A stretch of 64,000 nt of DNA from JAGTVG01 sp963699805 (GCA_963699805.1 CAVOVH010000009.1:310001-374000), one strand, 5' to 3'; positions 34,793-44,563 are shown, counted from the first letter of the stretch. Notes: generated by a model not told the origin, from the letters alone. Translations and numbers: made by a program.

Positions 34793-35584
34793 TTATTTCA
34801 ACATTTTTTTCAAATCTGACAATGTGTAATACTGCCCTTTATTTTCTTTTATAAAATTACATATTAAATCTAACGTGGAAATATTGGTTTGAAAATCCTC
34901 AGTAATATTCTCAACAGGAATATGACTATATACAATTAGAATTTTATCATTATCTCTTGCATAAGTCAATAAATCAATGATGTACTGTTCGTAGTTACGT
35001 CCTTCGAAATATGAATAATGTGTATCTATACCAAAAGCACGTACAACTGGTGAGTAATCAAAGAAACAATTATGAGCAGATATATCCATATTGCCCCCCC
35101 AACCAACTCCTCTGAGAATATCAAAATAATTTAAAAGAACTTTGTCCGTTTCTTCATTTCTAGAACCATTTGGATATGCAAAGGATTTAACGGTAAAACC
35201 TTCATTTTCCATCAATTCAATCATTGGTATTATTTCAGCATTTAAATATTCACTAGTTTTTCCAGCTGAAATATAATCAACGGCATTTAAGTGATTGAGA
35301 CCATGACCTGCAATTTCATGACCTGCATTATTTAATTCATGAAGTTTCTGAATTTCTTCCTCTGTCAGTTTATCAAAACTCGAGATGTTAAAAGTGGCTT
35401 TCCAGTTGTAATTTCTTAGCATGGAATCAGCCCACATCCATTCTGATAGATTTACGTCATCAAAATTAAAAGCAATACCCCCATTTTTAAAATAAGGAGC
35501 AATTTCATTACTTTCTTTACAGGAGTAAAATCCTGTCAGAATAGTGAATATAATAATCCACTGTAGATATTTTATATTTTTCAT
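34793..35584 (-). CDS. Polysaccharide deacetylase-like lipoprotein
   Basis: A 263-residue protein. The signal ends TGFYSCKE, with lipid Cys22. The NodB-like fold has GIAFNFDDVN (Asp42 and Asp43 as in TFDD) and then HEIAGHGLNHLNAVD, where His94 and His98 would bind metal. FAYPNGSRNEETDKVLL follows, as in deacetylase motif 3. A late catalytic His is seen in ILIVYSHIP. It probably removes acetyl groups from a glycan in the periplasm or at the surface. The gene and its flanks are clearly more AT-rich than the rest of the window and lie between two insertion sequences, suggesting transfer. Confidence 0.75.
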   Translation of the reverse strand: MKNIKYLQWIIIFTILTGFYSCKESNEIAPYFKNGGIAFNFDDVNLSEWMWADSMLRNYNWKATFNISSFDKLTEEEIQKLHELNNAGHEIAGHGLNHLNAVDYISAGKTSEYLNAEIIPMIELMENEGFTVKSFAYPNGSRNEETDKVLLNYFDILRGVGWGGNMDISAHNCFFDYSPVVRAFGIDTHYSYFEGRNYEQYIIDLLTYARDNDKILIVYSHIPVENITEDFQTNISTLDLICNFIKENKGQYYTLSDLKKMLK

Positions 35585-36198
35585 AATTGATGCTGGTAAA
35601 AAAATTTTATTAATTATTACACATCTGGAATATTTTTCTATCGGTATAAGCTGATTTTTTTATTTCAAAAATATATTATTTATAATATAAATTTAAAAAG
35701 AAAAAATATGAAAAAAAATTAATTTTATAAAAATACTTACATTGCATCTCAGTATCATTATATTTTTCAAAAATGCATCAAATAAGGTTTTATCTTAGAA
35801 TTATCTAGTAATGGATAAGATATTTACTTAATCTTTTGCAATATATTTTACATTCCTTAATTGTATAATACTGAGATAAAAAATTCCGTTTTTATTTTTC
35901 ATAATATTATTGGCAATAAGCCTTAAGCATGAAAAATGATTATTTCAGAATTAGTTACTGGTTATTATAATATTTCTGGCCCTGTTTTAAGTTTTTTTAA
36001 TTTCCAGATGATCTTTCAATAACTTCCTAAAATCTTCATGGCTGGTAAAATCTTTTCGTACAGATCCTATATTACCATCCCGGAAAATTGAGATAAAAAC
36101 GTTTTATATTTGAGTGTTCATTTTTTAAATTCATCCGTTGCAATACTGTATATTAATATAATAACCAACTGTAAATCAATGGGTTAAATGTTTAATAG
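35585..36198. other. Very AT-rich non-coding gap
   Basis: About 610 bases with long runs of A and T and no open frame of note. It contains the promoter of the deacetylase gene at its left end and the 3' flank of tRNA-Arg at its right. The composition is the most AT-rich in the window. I see no inverted repeat or RNA gene. Confidence 0.5.
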
Positions 36199-36272
<74 letters not shown>

Positions 36273-36612
36273 ATTTCAGTGTAATTTTTAAGTTGGATGT
36301 GAATCTGTTTGGCTTCTGCCTAACCCACACTTCAGCATTCCGACGAATTTTTATGATGGGTTTTACAGACCTATCTTCGTATCAATCAAAACGTTTTTTC
36401 GATTGATTCAGGTTCACAAAAAAAGCCATAATAATACTTAAAAACAGTTAGTATAAAGTGGCCGGGATCCTTACCTGAAACAGCCGCAAAGATATCGACT
36501 GGATTGTATAAAAGCAAAGAATAAAATCTTCCCTGTTTCTGATAGGCGAGATCTACTCGAAAATTTTACTTGATGAGCTTATTCTCTATCTTACTCAATG
36601 GCTAAATATTAT
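36273..36612. other. Non-coding gap between tRNA-Arg and IS21 element
   Basis: About 340 bases with no gene. A short frame over the tRNA at 36188-36406 is a shadow. The right edge meets the left terminal repeat of the IS21-family element at 36613. Confidence 0.5.
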
Positions 36613-36703
36613 TGGATATTCCGATGATGTTGACCCCCTTCCGTTGATACTGACCCCCCTTATCAGGTCCTGACATTTGAAAGAGCGTTGATAGCTGACA
36701 ATT

Positions 36704-37426
36704 TTACTGTTTTTTTCTCAAACTTTCTCCCTTAATTTCAATTTTATAAGAAGAGTGTACTAACCGGTCTAAAATTGCATCGGCAATAGTTTCTTCTCCG
36801 ATCACATCATACCAGTTCGATACTGGAAGTTGACTTGCAATTATGGTTGATTTTGTTCCATGACGATCCTCGATCATTTCCAGAAAATCGATTTGTTGTT
36901 GTTTTTCAAGATACGTGAGTCCAAAATCATCCAGGATGAGCAAATCAGTTTTGGCTAATTTTTCAAAAAAAGCATATATACTTCCATCCAGGCGGGCCAT
37001 TTTTGTTTTGATCATGAGTTTCTGAGTATTATGATAGGCTACTTTGTGTCCCACCAGACATGCCTGATATCCCAGTGCCGAAGCCAGAAAGCTTTTTCCG
37101 CAACCAGTGGCTCCGGTAATTAGTACCGATTCACCTTTATCTATATAATTACATGAAGCCAGTGAAGTGATCAGGTTTTTATCGATGCCTTTTTCCTGAA
37201 TAAGCTTGAGTTCTTCAATGGAAGCCTTATAACGAAAGCCTGCATTATACGCCAACCTTTTAAACCTACGATTGTTACGTTCCTGCTCTTCGGATTGAAG
37301 CAGGATCTCCATGCCTTCCTGCAGGGAAAGGTTGTGCAGTTGTCTTGATTCCTGAAGGGCTTCCCAGCTTTTAACCATGCCATGCAGTCTTAACTGTTTC
37401 ATCTGTGATTCTATCTGATTCATCAT
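36704..37426 (-). CDS. istB: IS21 helper ATPase IstB
   Basis: A 240-residue AAA+ ATPase. Walker A is ITGATGCGKSFLASALG at about 101-117, Walker B LLILDDFGL, and sensor 1 is STIIASQLPVSNW. The N-terminal helices (LRLHGMVKSWEALQESRQ) are the family's DNA-binding part. IstB assists IstA in target capture. Its ATG overlaps the istA stop in the form TAATG, giving translational coupling. Complete. Confidence 0.95.
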   Translation of the reverse strand: MMNQIESQMKQLRLHGMVKSWEALQESRQLHNLSLQEGMEILLQSEEQERNNRRFKRLAYNAGFRYKASIEELKLIQEKGIDKNLITSLASCNYIDKGESVLITGATGCGKSFLASALGYQACLVGHKVAYHNTQKLMIKTKMARLDGSIYAFFEKLAKTDLLILDDFGLTYLEKQQQIDFLEMIEDRHGTKSTIIASQLPVSNWYDVIGEETIADAILDRLVHSSYKIEIKGESLRKKQ

Positions 37427-39018
37427 TATTTATGTTTAAATGGTATTTGTTGTTGATAATATTGTTTTCCTCTCAGGTTTTCATGTTTGGGTAAATTCTT
37501 TTGGGGAAGGGGTTCTTCCTGATGCTCGGTGATCCTGTTTTGTAACAGGTTAAGAATGAATTTGTAGGAATAATTTTGATATTCGATGGCCATCTGACAT
37601 GCTTTTTCAAAGCGTTCCGGTTCAGTTTTACGGTATAAGCTGAACAGCCCGTCACAAGTTTTATAAAGCTGTTCAGGGTAGCGATCCTGCCTGAATATCA
37701 ATGATACCAACCTGTGAAGCGATACAGACTTTTTCTCTGCCTGTTTTATATAATATTCCGGGCTCCTGTCTTTGTAATGCTGGTGATGAGAGCAAAGGTG
37801 TTCTTTGACAGTCGTGTATCCGCTGACAACATAGCTCCTGATATGGGCTGCTACCTGTTTGCCTTTATGGTATATATAAACCATGTTACGGGTATAGATC
37901 ACCTTAACCTTCTGGCCGATGAGGCGATAGGGCACGCTGTAATAATGTTTGTCTTCATAAAGCTGTATGTGATTGTTTTTAGCTACAGTAAGTTCTGTAT
38001 AGCTTTTCAGTTCATACTTTCCTTCAGGTAAGGGTGCTAAAATCTTTTTCTCTTCAGCCAAAAAACGTTCTTCTCTGCAGTAGGGCTTTTGCTGCATCCT
38101 TGTCTGGTTATGGACTTTAACCCTTTCCCGTATCGCTTCATTTAGGGTTGTGAGGTCAAAATACTGCATGTTGCGCAGTTGGGCATATACCCGGTTATAA
38201 ATAAGCCTGACCTGGTTTTCTACCAAGGCTTTATCTTTTGGCTTACCTATCCTTGTTGGCAATACAGTAGTGCCGTAATGGTTGGCAAAGTCTTCTAGTG
38301 CCCGGTTAATGTCAGGTTCATAACGGCTGGCTTTGGTAATAGCAGCTTTAAAATTATCCGGTACAAGGGCACGGGGAACGCCTCCAAGCTGCTGAAGACA
38401 ACAGGATAAGGCATGAAGAAAATCACCAATGGTTTGCCCTTTTACAGCCATGGCAAAGGCATAATCCGAAAAAGGAAGGCAGGCGATGAATACTTCACAT
38501 TTGATAAGCTCTCCGGTATTCTTATCCGTATAGCAAAGCTTTTTACCTGCAAAATCTATGTAGAGTTTATCTGCCGGTTGATGTTCCAGCACCATCGAAG
38601 GCCTGGAAGCCACTTGTTGTTGCTGCAGATGGAAACAAAACTGCGAATAACCATATCCATCAGGCCGCTGTTGCCTGTATTCTTCCCATAACAAGTGTTT
38701 GGTAACTCCCACTCTTTTGAGCTCTTCAAAAAAATAAGGCATTCTGGATTTAAAATTCTCATACCGCTCATCTTTATAAGCAGGACTGCCTGCATGAAAT
38801 TTGGCTTCCAATACAGGATCTTCCAGTTGTATCAGTTCATTCATAGTCCATCCTTTTTCCTTAGATGGATTTTGAAGCATCTCCAGCTTCTCCAGATAGG
38901 CTTTTACTGTGTTCTTACTGACCCCAAGGATCCGAGCAATGGTCTTGCGGCCTTTGCCCTGTTTGTGTAAAATCATTAGTTGTTTAATCTGACTCATAGG
39001 TTTTGGTTTTCCCGCCAT
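37426..39018 (-). CDS. istA: IS21 transposase IstA
   Basis: A 530-residue DDE transposase from the ATG at 39018 (MAGKPKPMSQIKQ); an upstream Met at 39117 would lie in the terminal repeats. An N-terminal HTH has GKGRKTIARILGVSKNTVKA. The catalytic core has LYIDFAGKKL (first Asp), LVPDNFKAAI (second Asp) and KALVENQVRLIYNRV (Glu). A C-terminal beta domain (YSVPYRLIGQKVKVIY) follows. Complete and in frame with istB, so the element looks active. Confidence 0.95.
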   Translation of the reverse strand: MAGKPKPMSQIKQLMILHKQGKGRKTIARILGVSKNTVKAYLEKLEMLQNPSKEKGWTMNELIQLEDPVLEAKFHAGSPAYKDERYENFKSRMPYFFEELKRVGVTKHLLWEEYRQQRPDGYGYSQFCFHLQQQQVASRPSMVLEHQPADKLYIDFAGKKLCYTDKNTGELIKCEVFIACLPFSDYAFAMAVKGQTIGDFLHALSCCLQQLGGVPRALVPDNFKAAITKASRYEPDINRALEDFANHYGTTVLPTRIGKPKDKALVENQVRLIYNRVYAQLRNMQYFDLTTLNEAIRERVKVHNQTRMQQKPYCREERFLAEEKKILAPLPEGKYELKSYTELTVAKNNHIQLYEDKHYYSVPYRLIGQKVKVIYTRNMVYIYHKGKQVAAHIRSYVVSGYTTVKEHLCSHHQHYKDRSPEYYIKQAEKKSVSLHRLVSLIFRQDRYPEQLYKTCDGLFSLYRKTEPERFEKACQMAIEYQNYSYKFILNLLQNRITEHQEEPLPQKNLPKHENLRGKQYYQQQIPFKHK

Positions 39019-39247
39019 ATCTGCTCTTTCTTTTTGGCGGTAAAAATCAACCGCTAAATCCAAAACCTGATTAAAAGGGGGGTCAATATGCTCCGGAATA
39101 ATCTTCAGAGGGGTCAACTTCCTCCGGAATATATTCGATTAAAGGGGTCAATATCTGCCGGAATGACATGCAAATACGGGCCAATTTCGAGCTTTACATT
39201 TTTTAATATTCCGGATTTAGGGGGGTCAACTTAGTCCGGTATATCCA

Positions 39248-39555
39248 CAGAGATTGGAAATGCATATTATTTCACCTTCCACAGCCCTATTATATATATT
39301 CTTTAGTATTGGTAGGTGGTTATAAGTTTGTACTTAAAAACACCAACCTAAAAATGGCACTAATTTAGGGAAGCTTTCATGGTTGGGAAAAACCTAACTT
39401 ACTGAAGGCAGGCTACTTTTAATAAATCACAAAATAAAACTTTTTGCTATTTAAAATGGTTCGCCAAATCGAGTTAACAATGAAAGCGTAGGGGGTGGTG
39501 ATGTAAATTTAAATAGTAACATTTAATCAGATTTAATATCATTCAATTTTAAATA
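39248..39555. other. Non-coding gap
   Basis: About 310 bases between the right end of the IS21 element and the end of the permease gene. AT-rich with no gene or clear terminator. Confidence 0.45.
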
Positions 39556-41934
39556 TTATTCATATTTCAAAGCATCCGCAGGATTAGCGTTTGCAGCCTT
39601 TATGGTTTGTGTGCTCACGGAAATTAATGCAATGAATGTAGTTATTAGTCCCGCAGCTACGAATATGAACCAGTGAATAGATATTTTATACGCATAGTTT
39701 TGTAGCCATTTTTCAACAGCATACCATGCAATTGGGGTGGCAATTATCAACCCAGGTAATATCCATTTTACGTAATCTTTATTTAACAAGGTAAAGATAT
39801 TCCAAGTACTGGCTCCGTTTACTTTTCTTATTCCAATTTCTTTAGTTTTCTGACCTACCATAAACCAGGATAATCCAAAAATTCCGAGGCAGGATAAAAA
39901 TTGGGAAATTATTGTCAGTAGTGTAAGTAAATGAAGAGATGAAATTTCATTGGAATATACCTGATTTATACTTTCATCCATAAAAGTATAAGTGAATGGC
40001 CACCTTGGGGCGAGGTCATGCCATATATTATTTAATTTTTTAAGAGTATTTTCCGGATTCCCTGGAGCAAGTTTTATAATTATTCTGAAAAGACCCCAGT
40101 CATTATCATTTTCAGGTGGAAAATAAACAGCAGCGCGATTTTCCTCGGTTGCCTTTTCTTGCTGAATATCATGTATAACACCGATAATAGTAAACGGCTC
40201 TTGTCTGATAGCCGGGTAAATTAATTCTTTACCAATTACATCTTTTTCACCTAATCTATTATATGCTGTTTCGTTAATTATAATATTATCTTTATTTGAT
40301 TCATCATTTCCACGGAAATTCTTTCCTGCTATAAAACTGCTGCCAATTACATCAAAATAATTATAGGAAACCCAGATTCGCCCGGCATTTAACATATCGT
40401 CTTTATTCGGGACCACATAAAATGAACCGCCGTTATTAATATTTTCAAGAGGAGCGTTATTGGCACCTGCAATTTCCATAACTCCAGTTAATGACTGGAC
40501 CTTATCTTTAAACTGGGCATACCGTTTACCCATATCATAACTATCCGGATTATTGATCATCAGTAATTGTGATTTATCAAATCCCAGATTTTTCTCCGAG
40601 ATTAAACGGATCTGCTGATGCATGAGATAGGAGGATGCAATCATGATAATAGTAAATGCAAACTGGAGCGAAATATTTGATCTTATGATCCAGTATTTCC
40701 ATTTTGATTGCTTCTGAATAATGCTTTTATTAAGCTGTATATTAAATACTGGTACTATAGTAAAGAGAAAAATCCCAATAAAAATTATTCCAAATACAGC
40801 TATAAATACATAAATAAAAGATGGATCTAAAAAATTATCAATATTCAGATCAAGCCCGATTGATTTTTTTAACAAGGGTAAAGTAATCTCTATAATTATA
40901 AATCCTAAAATTGCAGAAATTAGAACATTTAAAAAGGATTCAAATGCTAACTGTAATATAATATGTCTGGAACCAGCACCTATTATCCTTTTAAGTCTAA
41001 GCTGCATCATATGCTCGTTCAAACGTGCTGTATTCAAAAGAGCATGATTAAATACGGATATAAGCAGGATAAACAGAGAAAAAATCAATATTCCATTTAC
41101 TACTTTTATATCTGCTTTCTTAACCGAATCCCATCGAATATCCGTCGAATGTAAATGGATATCTAAAAATGGTTCAAGTTCAAAATAAGCTTCTCCTTCA
41201 GATTCAGGTTTGATTTTATAATAAACAGCGGATAATTTTTTTATGAGATTCCCATGGTCATTTAAATCAGGCAATAACAGATAGATATTCGTACTTCTTG
41301 CGTTCCAGGAGTTGAACAGGTAAGGATTAATGGTCCTTAAACTTTCAAAACTGGCAATAACCTGAGCCTGTAAAACAGAATTTTCGGGAATATCTTTAAA
41401 AATACCCTTTATAGTAAATTGATTATTATTATCAAATAATATTACCTGTCCGACAGGGGCCACGTTCGGGAAGTATTTTTCAGCAAAACTTTTTGAAATA
41501 AAAAGATTAAACGGAACTTTTAAGTCATTTTGATCGCCTTCCAGAAGTTGACATGAAAATATATTGAAAAATTGGTAATCGGTAAAAATAAAATTGTCAA
41601 CATCATGTACTTCATTGTTAAAGAACAAAGTGCCGCCGGGGTTATTGGTGATTCGCACCGCACTGTCTAGTCCCGGCAATTTATCCTGTATCTCCGGAAG
41701 AAACGTTGCCGGAAATATTGATGACCGGTAACTTTTATCTTCGCTGGTACTTAATAATCGGTAAATATTATCAGCATTTTTATTAAATTTATCAAAGCTA
41801 TACTCCTGCAGTATATAATGACCAGCGATTAATATGAATGCAAAACCAATTGCAAGTCCGAAGACATTAACTAAGGTAAAAATTTTATTCCTTTTAAGAC
41901 TTCGGATTGAATTTATTAAAAAATACCTGATCAT
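39556..41934 (-). CDS. FtsX-type ABC transporter permease (MacB-like)
   Basis: A 792-residue membrane protein with two repeats of the MacB_PCD-FtsX layout. The first is an N-terminal helix (LVNVFGLAIGFAFILIAGHY) with a periplasmic domain, and a three-helix FtsX block around 285-420. A second periplasmic domain and a final block (LLTIISQFLSCLGIFGLSWF, then WLQNYAYKISIHWFIFVAAG) follow. It ends ANPADALKYE, the usual tail of the family. Such proteins export lipids, peptides or drugs with a separate ATPase, which is not adjacent here. A 23-base palindrome lies 107 bases upstream and may regulate it. Confidence 0.9.
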   Translation of the reverse strand: MIRYFLINSIRSLKRNKIFTLVNVFGLAIGFAFILIAGHYILQEYSFDKFNKNADNIYRLLSTSEDKSYRSSIFPATFLPEIQDKLPGLDSAVRITNNPGGTLFFNNEVHDVDNFIFTDYQFFNIFSCQLLEGDQNDLKVPFNLFISKSFAEKYFPNVAPVGQVILFDNNNQFTIKGIFKDIPENSVLQAQVIASFESLRTINPYLFNSWNARSTNIYLLLPDLNDHGNLIKKLSAVYYKIKPESEGEAYFELEPFLDIHLHSTDIRWDSVKKADIKVVNGILIFSLFILLISVFNHALLNTARLNEHMMQLRLKRIIGAGSRHIILQLAFESFLNVLISAILGFIIIEITLPLLKKSIGLDLNIDNFLDPSFIYVFIAVFGIIFIGIFLFTIVPVFNIQLNKSIIQKQSKWKYWIIRSNISLQFAFTIIMIASSYLMHQQIRLISEKNLGFDKSQLLMINNPDSYDMGKRYAQFKDKVQSLTGVMEIAGANNAPLENINNGGSFYVVPNKDDMLNAGRIWVSYNYFDVIGSSFIAGKNFRGNDESNKDNIIINETAYNRLGEKDVIGKELIYPAIRQEPFTIIGVIHDIQQEKATEENRAAVYFPPENDNDWGLFRIIIKLAPGNPENTLKKLNNIWHDLAPRWPFTYTFMDESINQVYSNEISSLHLLTLLTIISQFLSCLGIFGLSWFMVGQKTKEIGIRKVNGASTWNIFTLLNKDYVKWILPGLIIATPIAWYAVEKWLQNYAYKISIHWFIFVAAGLITTFIALISVSTQTIKAANANPADALKYE

Positions 41935-42467
41935 TTTTCGAGAGAATTTAAAAAGTAATTAATGTGAATAATTTATTCCAATAATCATGCTAATAATAAA
42001 ATCCTTTAATTTTTTAAATTTGTATAACTTCATAATTTGTCGCTGTTGGAAATTCCAACAGCGGTGTCCGGAATTGACAAATAATAAACTTTAGAAAATT
42101 CACAATTTCTTAATGCTTTAATTAGATAATTATTTATATCGTAAAGTTACTACCGGGTTCTTTTGTATTGACCCCCTAATTCTTAGACAGAAATTCAATT
42201 TCAATTTAGTAGAGGTTGACGTATAATTTTCTGTTTAAGGTTAAAATTTTCAATATCATCCATGAACTGCTCTATTAATTTCTTGTCCTAGAGCATTGTC
42301 CCTTTTCTTATTATAAAATTTAAATCAATCATTAGGAATATTGTGCATCCTAATATTACCTGTTCTGGCTTACGGAATGGTGTATCAAACGAACGATCTT
42401 GTTATTTACATGCTATTGTATTATTACTAAGTTAAGGGCTTCAAAAAGTACTATTAACATTTGAATT
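41935..42467. other. Non-coding gap with palindrome and IS-end-like scar
   Basis: About 530 AT-rich bases. It holds the palindrome at 42041-42063. Near 42165 the stretch tgtattgaccccctaattc resembles IS21 terminal repeats. A short minus-strand peptide tail (DKKLIEQFMDDIENFNLKQK and on) ends at about 42207 with a stop but has an in-frame stop upstream; it may be a relic. Confidence 0.4.
42041..42063. promoter_or_regulatory. 23-base near-perfect palindrome, probable operator
   Basis: Arms cgctgttggaa and ttccaacagcg (11 bases each) flank a single A. The outer bases TTTGTC and GACAA extend the symmetry after a gap. It lies 107 bases upstream of the FtsX-type permease start. There is no T run, so it is more likely a dimer-binding site than a terminator. 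Confidence 0.5.
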
Positions 42468-42704
42468 TCAATAATTTTTACTCTCACTATTTTTTAAAGA
42501 TTCATGACCTGTCAGAAGGATTACATGTTCTGTATGAATACAATATTTATTAAATTCTTTTTCAGAAATTTCTTTATACCTTCCATCAAGACTTATCCAA
42601 TATGAGCTATCATTTTTTTGAATAACTATCAATGGCGATGGCTGAGAATACATCTCAATATCCTCTATTTCAATTAATAATTTGATTTTATCAAAAGGAT
42701 TCAT
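42468..42704 (-). CDS. Hypothetical protein, 78 aa (replication module)
   Basis: A small soluble protein with no signal. It has a mixed layout (IKLLIEIEDIEMYSQPSPLI, SYWISLDGRYKEISEKEFN). It overlaps the preceding gene by four bases, so it is coupled to the leftward replication-module transcript. No family is recognised. It is the last gene of that unit. Confidence 0.6.
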   Translation of the reverse strand: MNPFDKIKLLIEIEDIEMYSQPSPLIVIQKNDSSYWISLDGRYKEISEKEFNKYCIHTEHVILLTGHESLKNSESKNY

Positions 42705-42895
42705 TTTTTCAGTGTTATTAACCTTTTGCGTATTTCATCGAATTGACGTAATTTCTCAGGATCAACCTCTTTTAATTTCCCTTCTGCACGAAGTTTATCA
42801 AGTAAGGCGAGCCTATATGCAAGTGGGTTTTTTTTATATTCAACTTCTACCTCATGGACCTCTTTCAGAAATAATAATCTATCTGTTTTGTTCAT
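42701..42895 (-). CDS. Hypothetical protein, 64 aa (replication module)
   Basis: A short, highly charged helical protein (RLLFLKEVHEVEVEYKKN, LRAEGKLKEVDPEKLRQF). It overlaps both neighbours (17 bases with the upstream gene, four with the downstream), typical of tightly packed phage-type operons. No family recognised. Confidence 0.6.
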   Translation of the reverse strand: MNKTDRLLFLKEVHEVEVEYKKNPLAYRLALLDKLRAEGKLKEVDPEKLRQFDEIRKRLITLKK

Positions 42896-43205
42896 TTTTT
42901 ATTTCTCGTTTTAGTCTGAGAATTTCCAGTTTACGTTCTTCTGGCGTTAACATTAATAATTCAGCGATTTCAGGCATCTCATTAATTTGAATACTTTGTA
43001 ATTTGGGTAATACGAAGTTGCTTAACTTAATGATTGCATTCACACGGTCACGGGAATCCATCGATGAAAGATCTTTTTTCAATATCGGAATAAATTCCTC
43101 AACCAAATTCCTGAACATTTCCCGAATTTTTGGAGTTATTCTATCAGGACTTCCAAGCGGCCGGCCTTCTCTATTAATCCTGCTATCGTTTTTTTCAAAA
43201 GGCAT
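42879..43205 (-). CDS. Small protein with terminase-small-subunit-like features
   Basis: A 108-residue basic-then-helical protein. It opens MPFEKNDSRINREGRPLGSP, with a GRPxGSxN/D pattern seen at the start of DUF5681-type and terminase-small-subunit-like phage proteins. Helices follow (REMFRNLVEEFIPILKKDLS, MDSRDRVNAIIKLSNFVLP) and a Lys/Glu tail. It is probably DNA-binding. It overlaps the downstream 64-aa gene by 17 bases. Confidence 0.55.
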   Translation of the reverse strand: MPFEKNDSRINREGRPLGSPDRITPKIREMFRNLVEEFIPILKKDLSSMDSRDRVNAIIKLSNFVLPKLQSIQINEMPEIAELLMLTPEERKLEILRLKREIKNEQNR

Positions 43206-43253
43206 TGTAAATTACTATAAAAGAACTTTGCTTTTTTTCATTTTTTCCATTTT

Positions 43254-43877
43254 TCATTTTCTTAATGATTTACCACTGATGACAAAATAATTCAGCATAG
43301 CCCTTAGCCTGTCTGCAATGGATGCACCATAGTGTTTCTGAATAAGTGCATCCGATAAATTACTGGTTATGAATATTTTTTTGCCTTCATCGTATTTTTT
43401 TGCAATCAATGAAACGATGGGCCTTTCATGATTTCCAAAGTTGACAATTTCAAGACTTTCCTTTCCCAGGTCATCAATGTAAACCCCACCAGAATAAACT
43501 TCTTTCGCATCCCTGGCGGTGGTCACTGCGATTTTCGGCTCCACAAAAAAATTAAGTGTGTTGATAAATGACCTCATGATTAATGTCTTTCCCGTGCCAA
43601 GCGGACCAAGAAAGGCAATACCCTTTGCCAGATTACCTTTGAATGATTTATTTCCCGTTGCATACAAAAACAGCTGATCGATTATCCCTTGTTGTTCCTT
43701 TGTTGGAATAAACTCCCTGCCATCGCCACGGATAGCCATAATTTTTTCCGCCTCACATCTGATTATTTTCATGAAGTCGTTACCGGAAAGATCAACCCGG
43801 TATATTTTAGCCTGAAGACTGTCTTTGATTTCCTTATGTGCCATATCCACGTAGGCGGCTATTCGTCCGTTATCCAT
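43254..43877 (-). CDS. DnaC-like AAA+ ATPase (helicase-loader type)
   Basis: A 207-residue ATPase. Walker A is FLGPLGTGKTLIMRSF (about 90-105), Walker B VYIDDLGKE, sensor 1 IFITSNLS, and an arginine finger region YGASIADRLRAM near the end. The N-terminal helices replace the usual DnaC helicase-binding domain. Members load replicative helicases for phages and plasmids. Its start overlaps the DUF6291 gene by 19 bases, so both act together in element replication. Confidence 0.8.
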   Translation of the reverse strand: MDNGRIAAYVDMAHKEIKDSLQAKIYRVDLSGNDFMKIIRCEAEKIMAIRGDGREFIPTKEQQGIIDQLFLYATGNKSFKGNLAKGIAFLGPLGTGKTLIMRSFINTLNFFVEPKIAVTTARDAKEVYSGGVYIDDLGKESLEIVNFGNHERPIVSLIAKKYDEGKKIFITSNLSDALIQKHYGASIADRLRAMLNYFVISGKSLRK

Positions 43878-44563
43878 TTGTCAAGATCGTTTTCATCAGG
43901 TATATATTTTCCTCCGTTGCTCGATTTCTGTTTTTCCTGAAAAACCATAAAATACGGAATGCCTTCCCTATTCTTTTTCCGGAGTTTCCTCACGGAAAGG
44001 AAATTCGCCTTCCAAAAATCATCCTGCCTGGCCCACTTTACCATATCGATAATTTCATTTTCAGTTAGTCCATCTCTTTCCATTAATAACCTCAAATCGT
44101 TTAACCATTTCTTTTTTTCATTCTTATCAGGCAAAAACTTCTCTGGAAAAAATTGACAGATTTTTTCGTATAAAACAATTTCATTTACATTATCCTTTTC
44201 ATTACCATTATCCTTATCATTATCGGGTTTTTTGGGTTTTTCTGATAACCCAGAAATCCCACTGGGTTTCTTGGGTTTCTTTGGTCTGCCTCCTTTTTGT
44301 CCGTTTTGGCGATTCCTGTCAACTATTAATTGATATTTTTTTTCGTCTAACATGAATTGATTTTTGAAAAACAGGAAGGGTACTAATATTGAGGAGTCTG
44401 CGGCTGGTTCCTGCCCTGATGTATGATATTCATAGATTGCTCGGAACAGTTGACCCAGTTGTTCATCAGACAGGCATTTTATTGGAAGCCACATACCAGC
44501 GTAAAGGATGAAGGATTCCTTTTTGCTTTTCTCGATGTCATTATTTAAATTTGATCCGTCCAT
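43859..44563 (-). CDS. DUF6291-type replication protein
   Basis: A 234-residue protein. It begins with the DUF6291 layout: SFILYAGMWLPIKCLSDEQL, GQLFRAIYEYHTSGQEP, and FLFFKNQFMLDEKKYQ followed by RNRQNGQKGGRPKK. A low-complexity Lys/Pro linker (KKPKKPSGISG and on) and an Asn/Asp/Lys run come next. A C-terminal helical domain (WLNDLRLLMERDGLTENEII) is like a replication initiator's binding domain. It is typical of phage and plasmid replication modules in Bacteroidota, next to DnaC-like ATPases, as here. Confidence 0.8.
   Translation of the reverse strand: MDGSNLNNDIEKSKKESFILYAGMWLPIKCLSDEQLGQLFRAIYEYHTSGQEPAADSSILVPFLFFKNQFMLDEKKYQLIVDRNRQNGQKGGRPKKPKKPSGISGLSEKPKKPDNDKDNGNEKDNVNEIVLYEKICQFFPEKFLPDKNEKKKWLNDLRLLMERDGLTENEIIDMVKWARQDDFWKANFLSVRKLRKKNREGIPYFMVFQEKQKSSNGGKYIPDENDLDKWITDE

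Larger units (their letters stand above)
36613..39247 (-). mobile_element. IS21-family insertion sequence, complete
   Basis: Two genes, istA and istB, in one leftward unit, bounded by imperfect inverted ends. The left end reads tggatattccgatgatgttg followed by accccc. The right end, read inward, has tggatat, accgg and gttgacccccc in the same order. Further copies of GGGGTCAA with a CCGGAAT tail lie inside the right end at about 39074, 39107 and 39141, and one inside the left end at 36641. Multiple terminal repeats are typical of IS21. The flanking bases show no clear target duplication. Confidence 0.85.
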
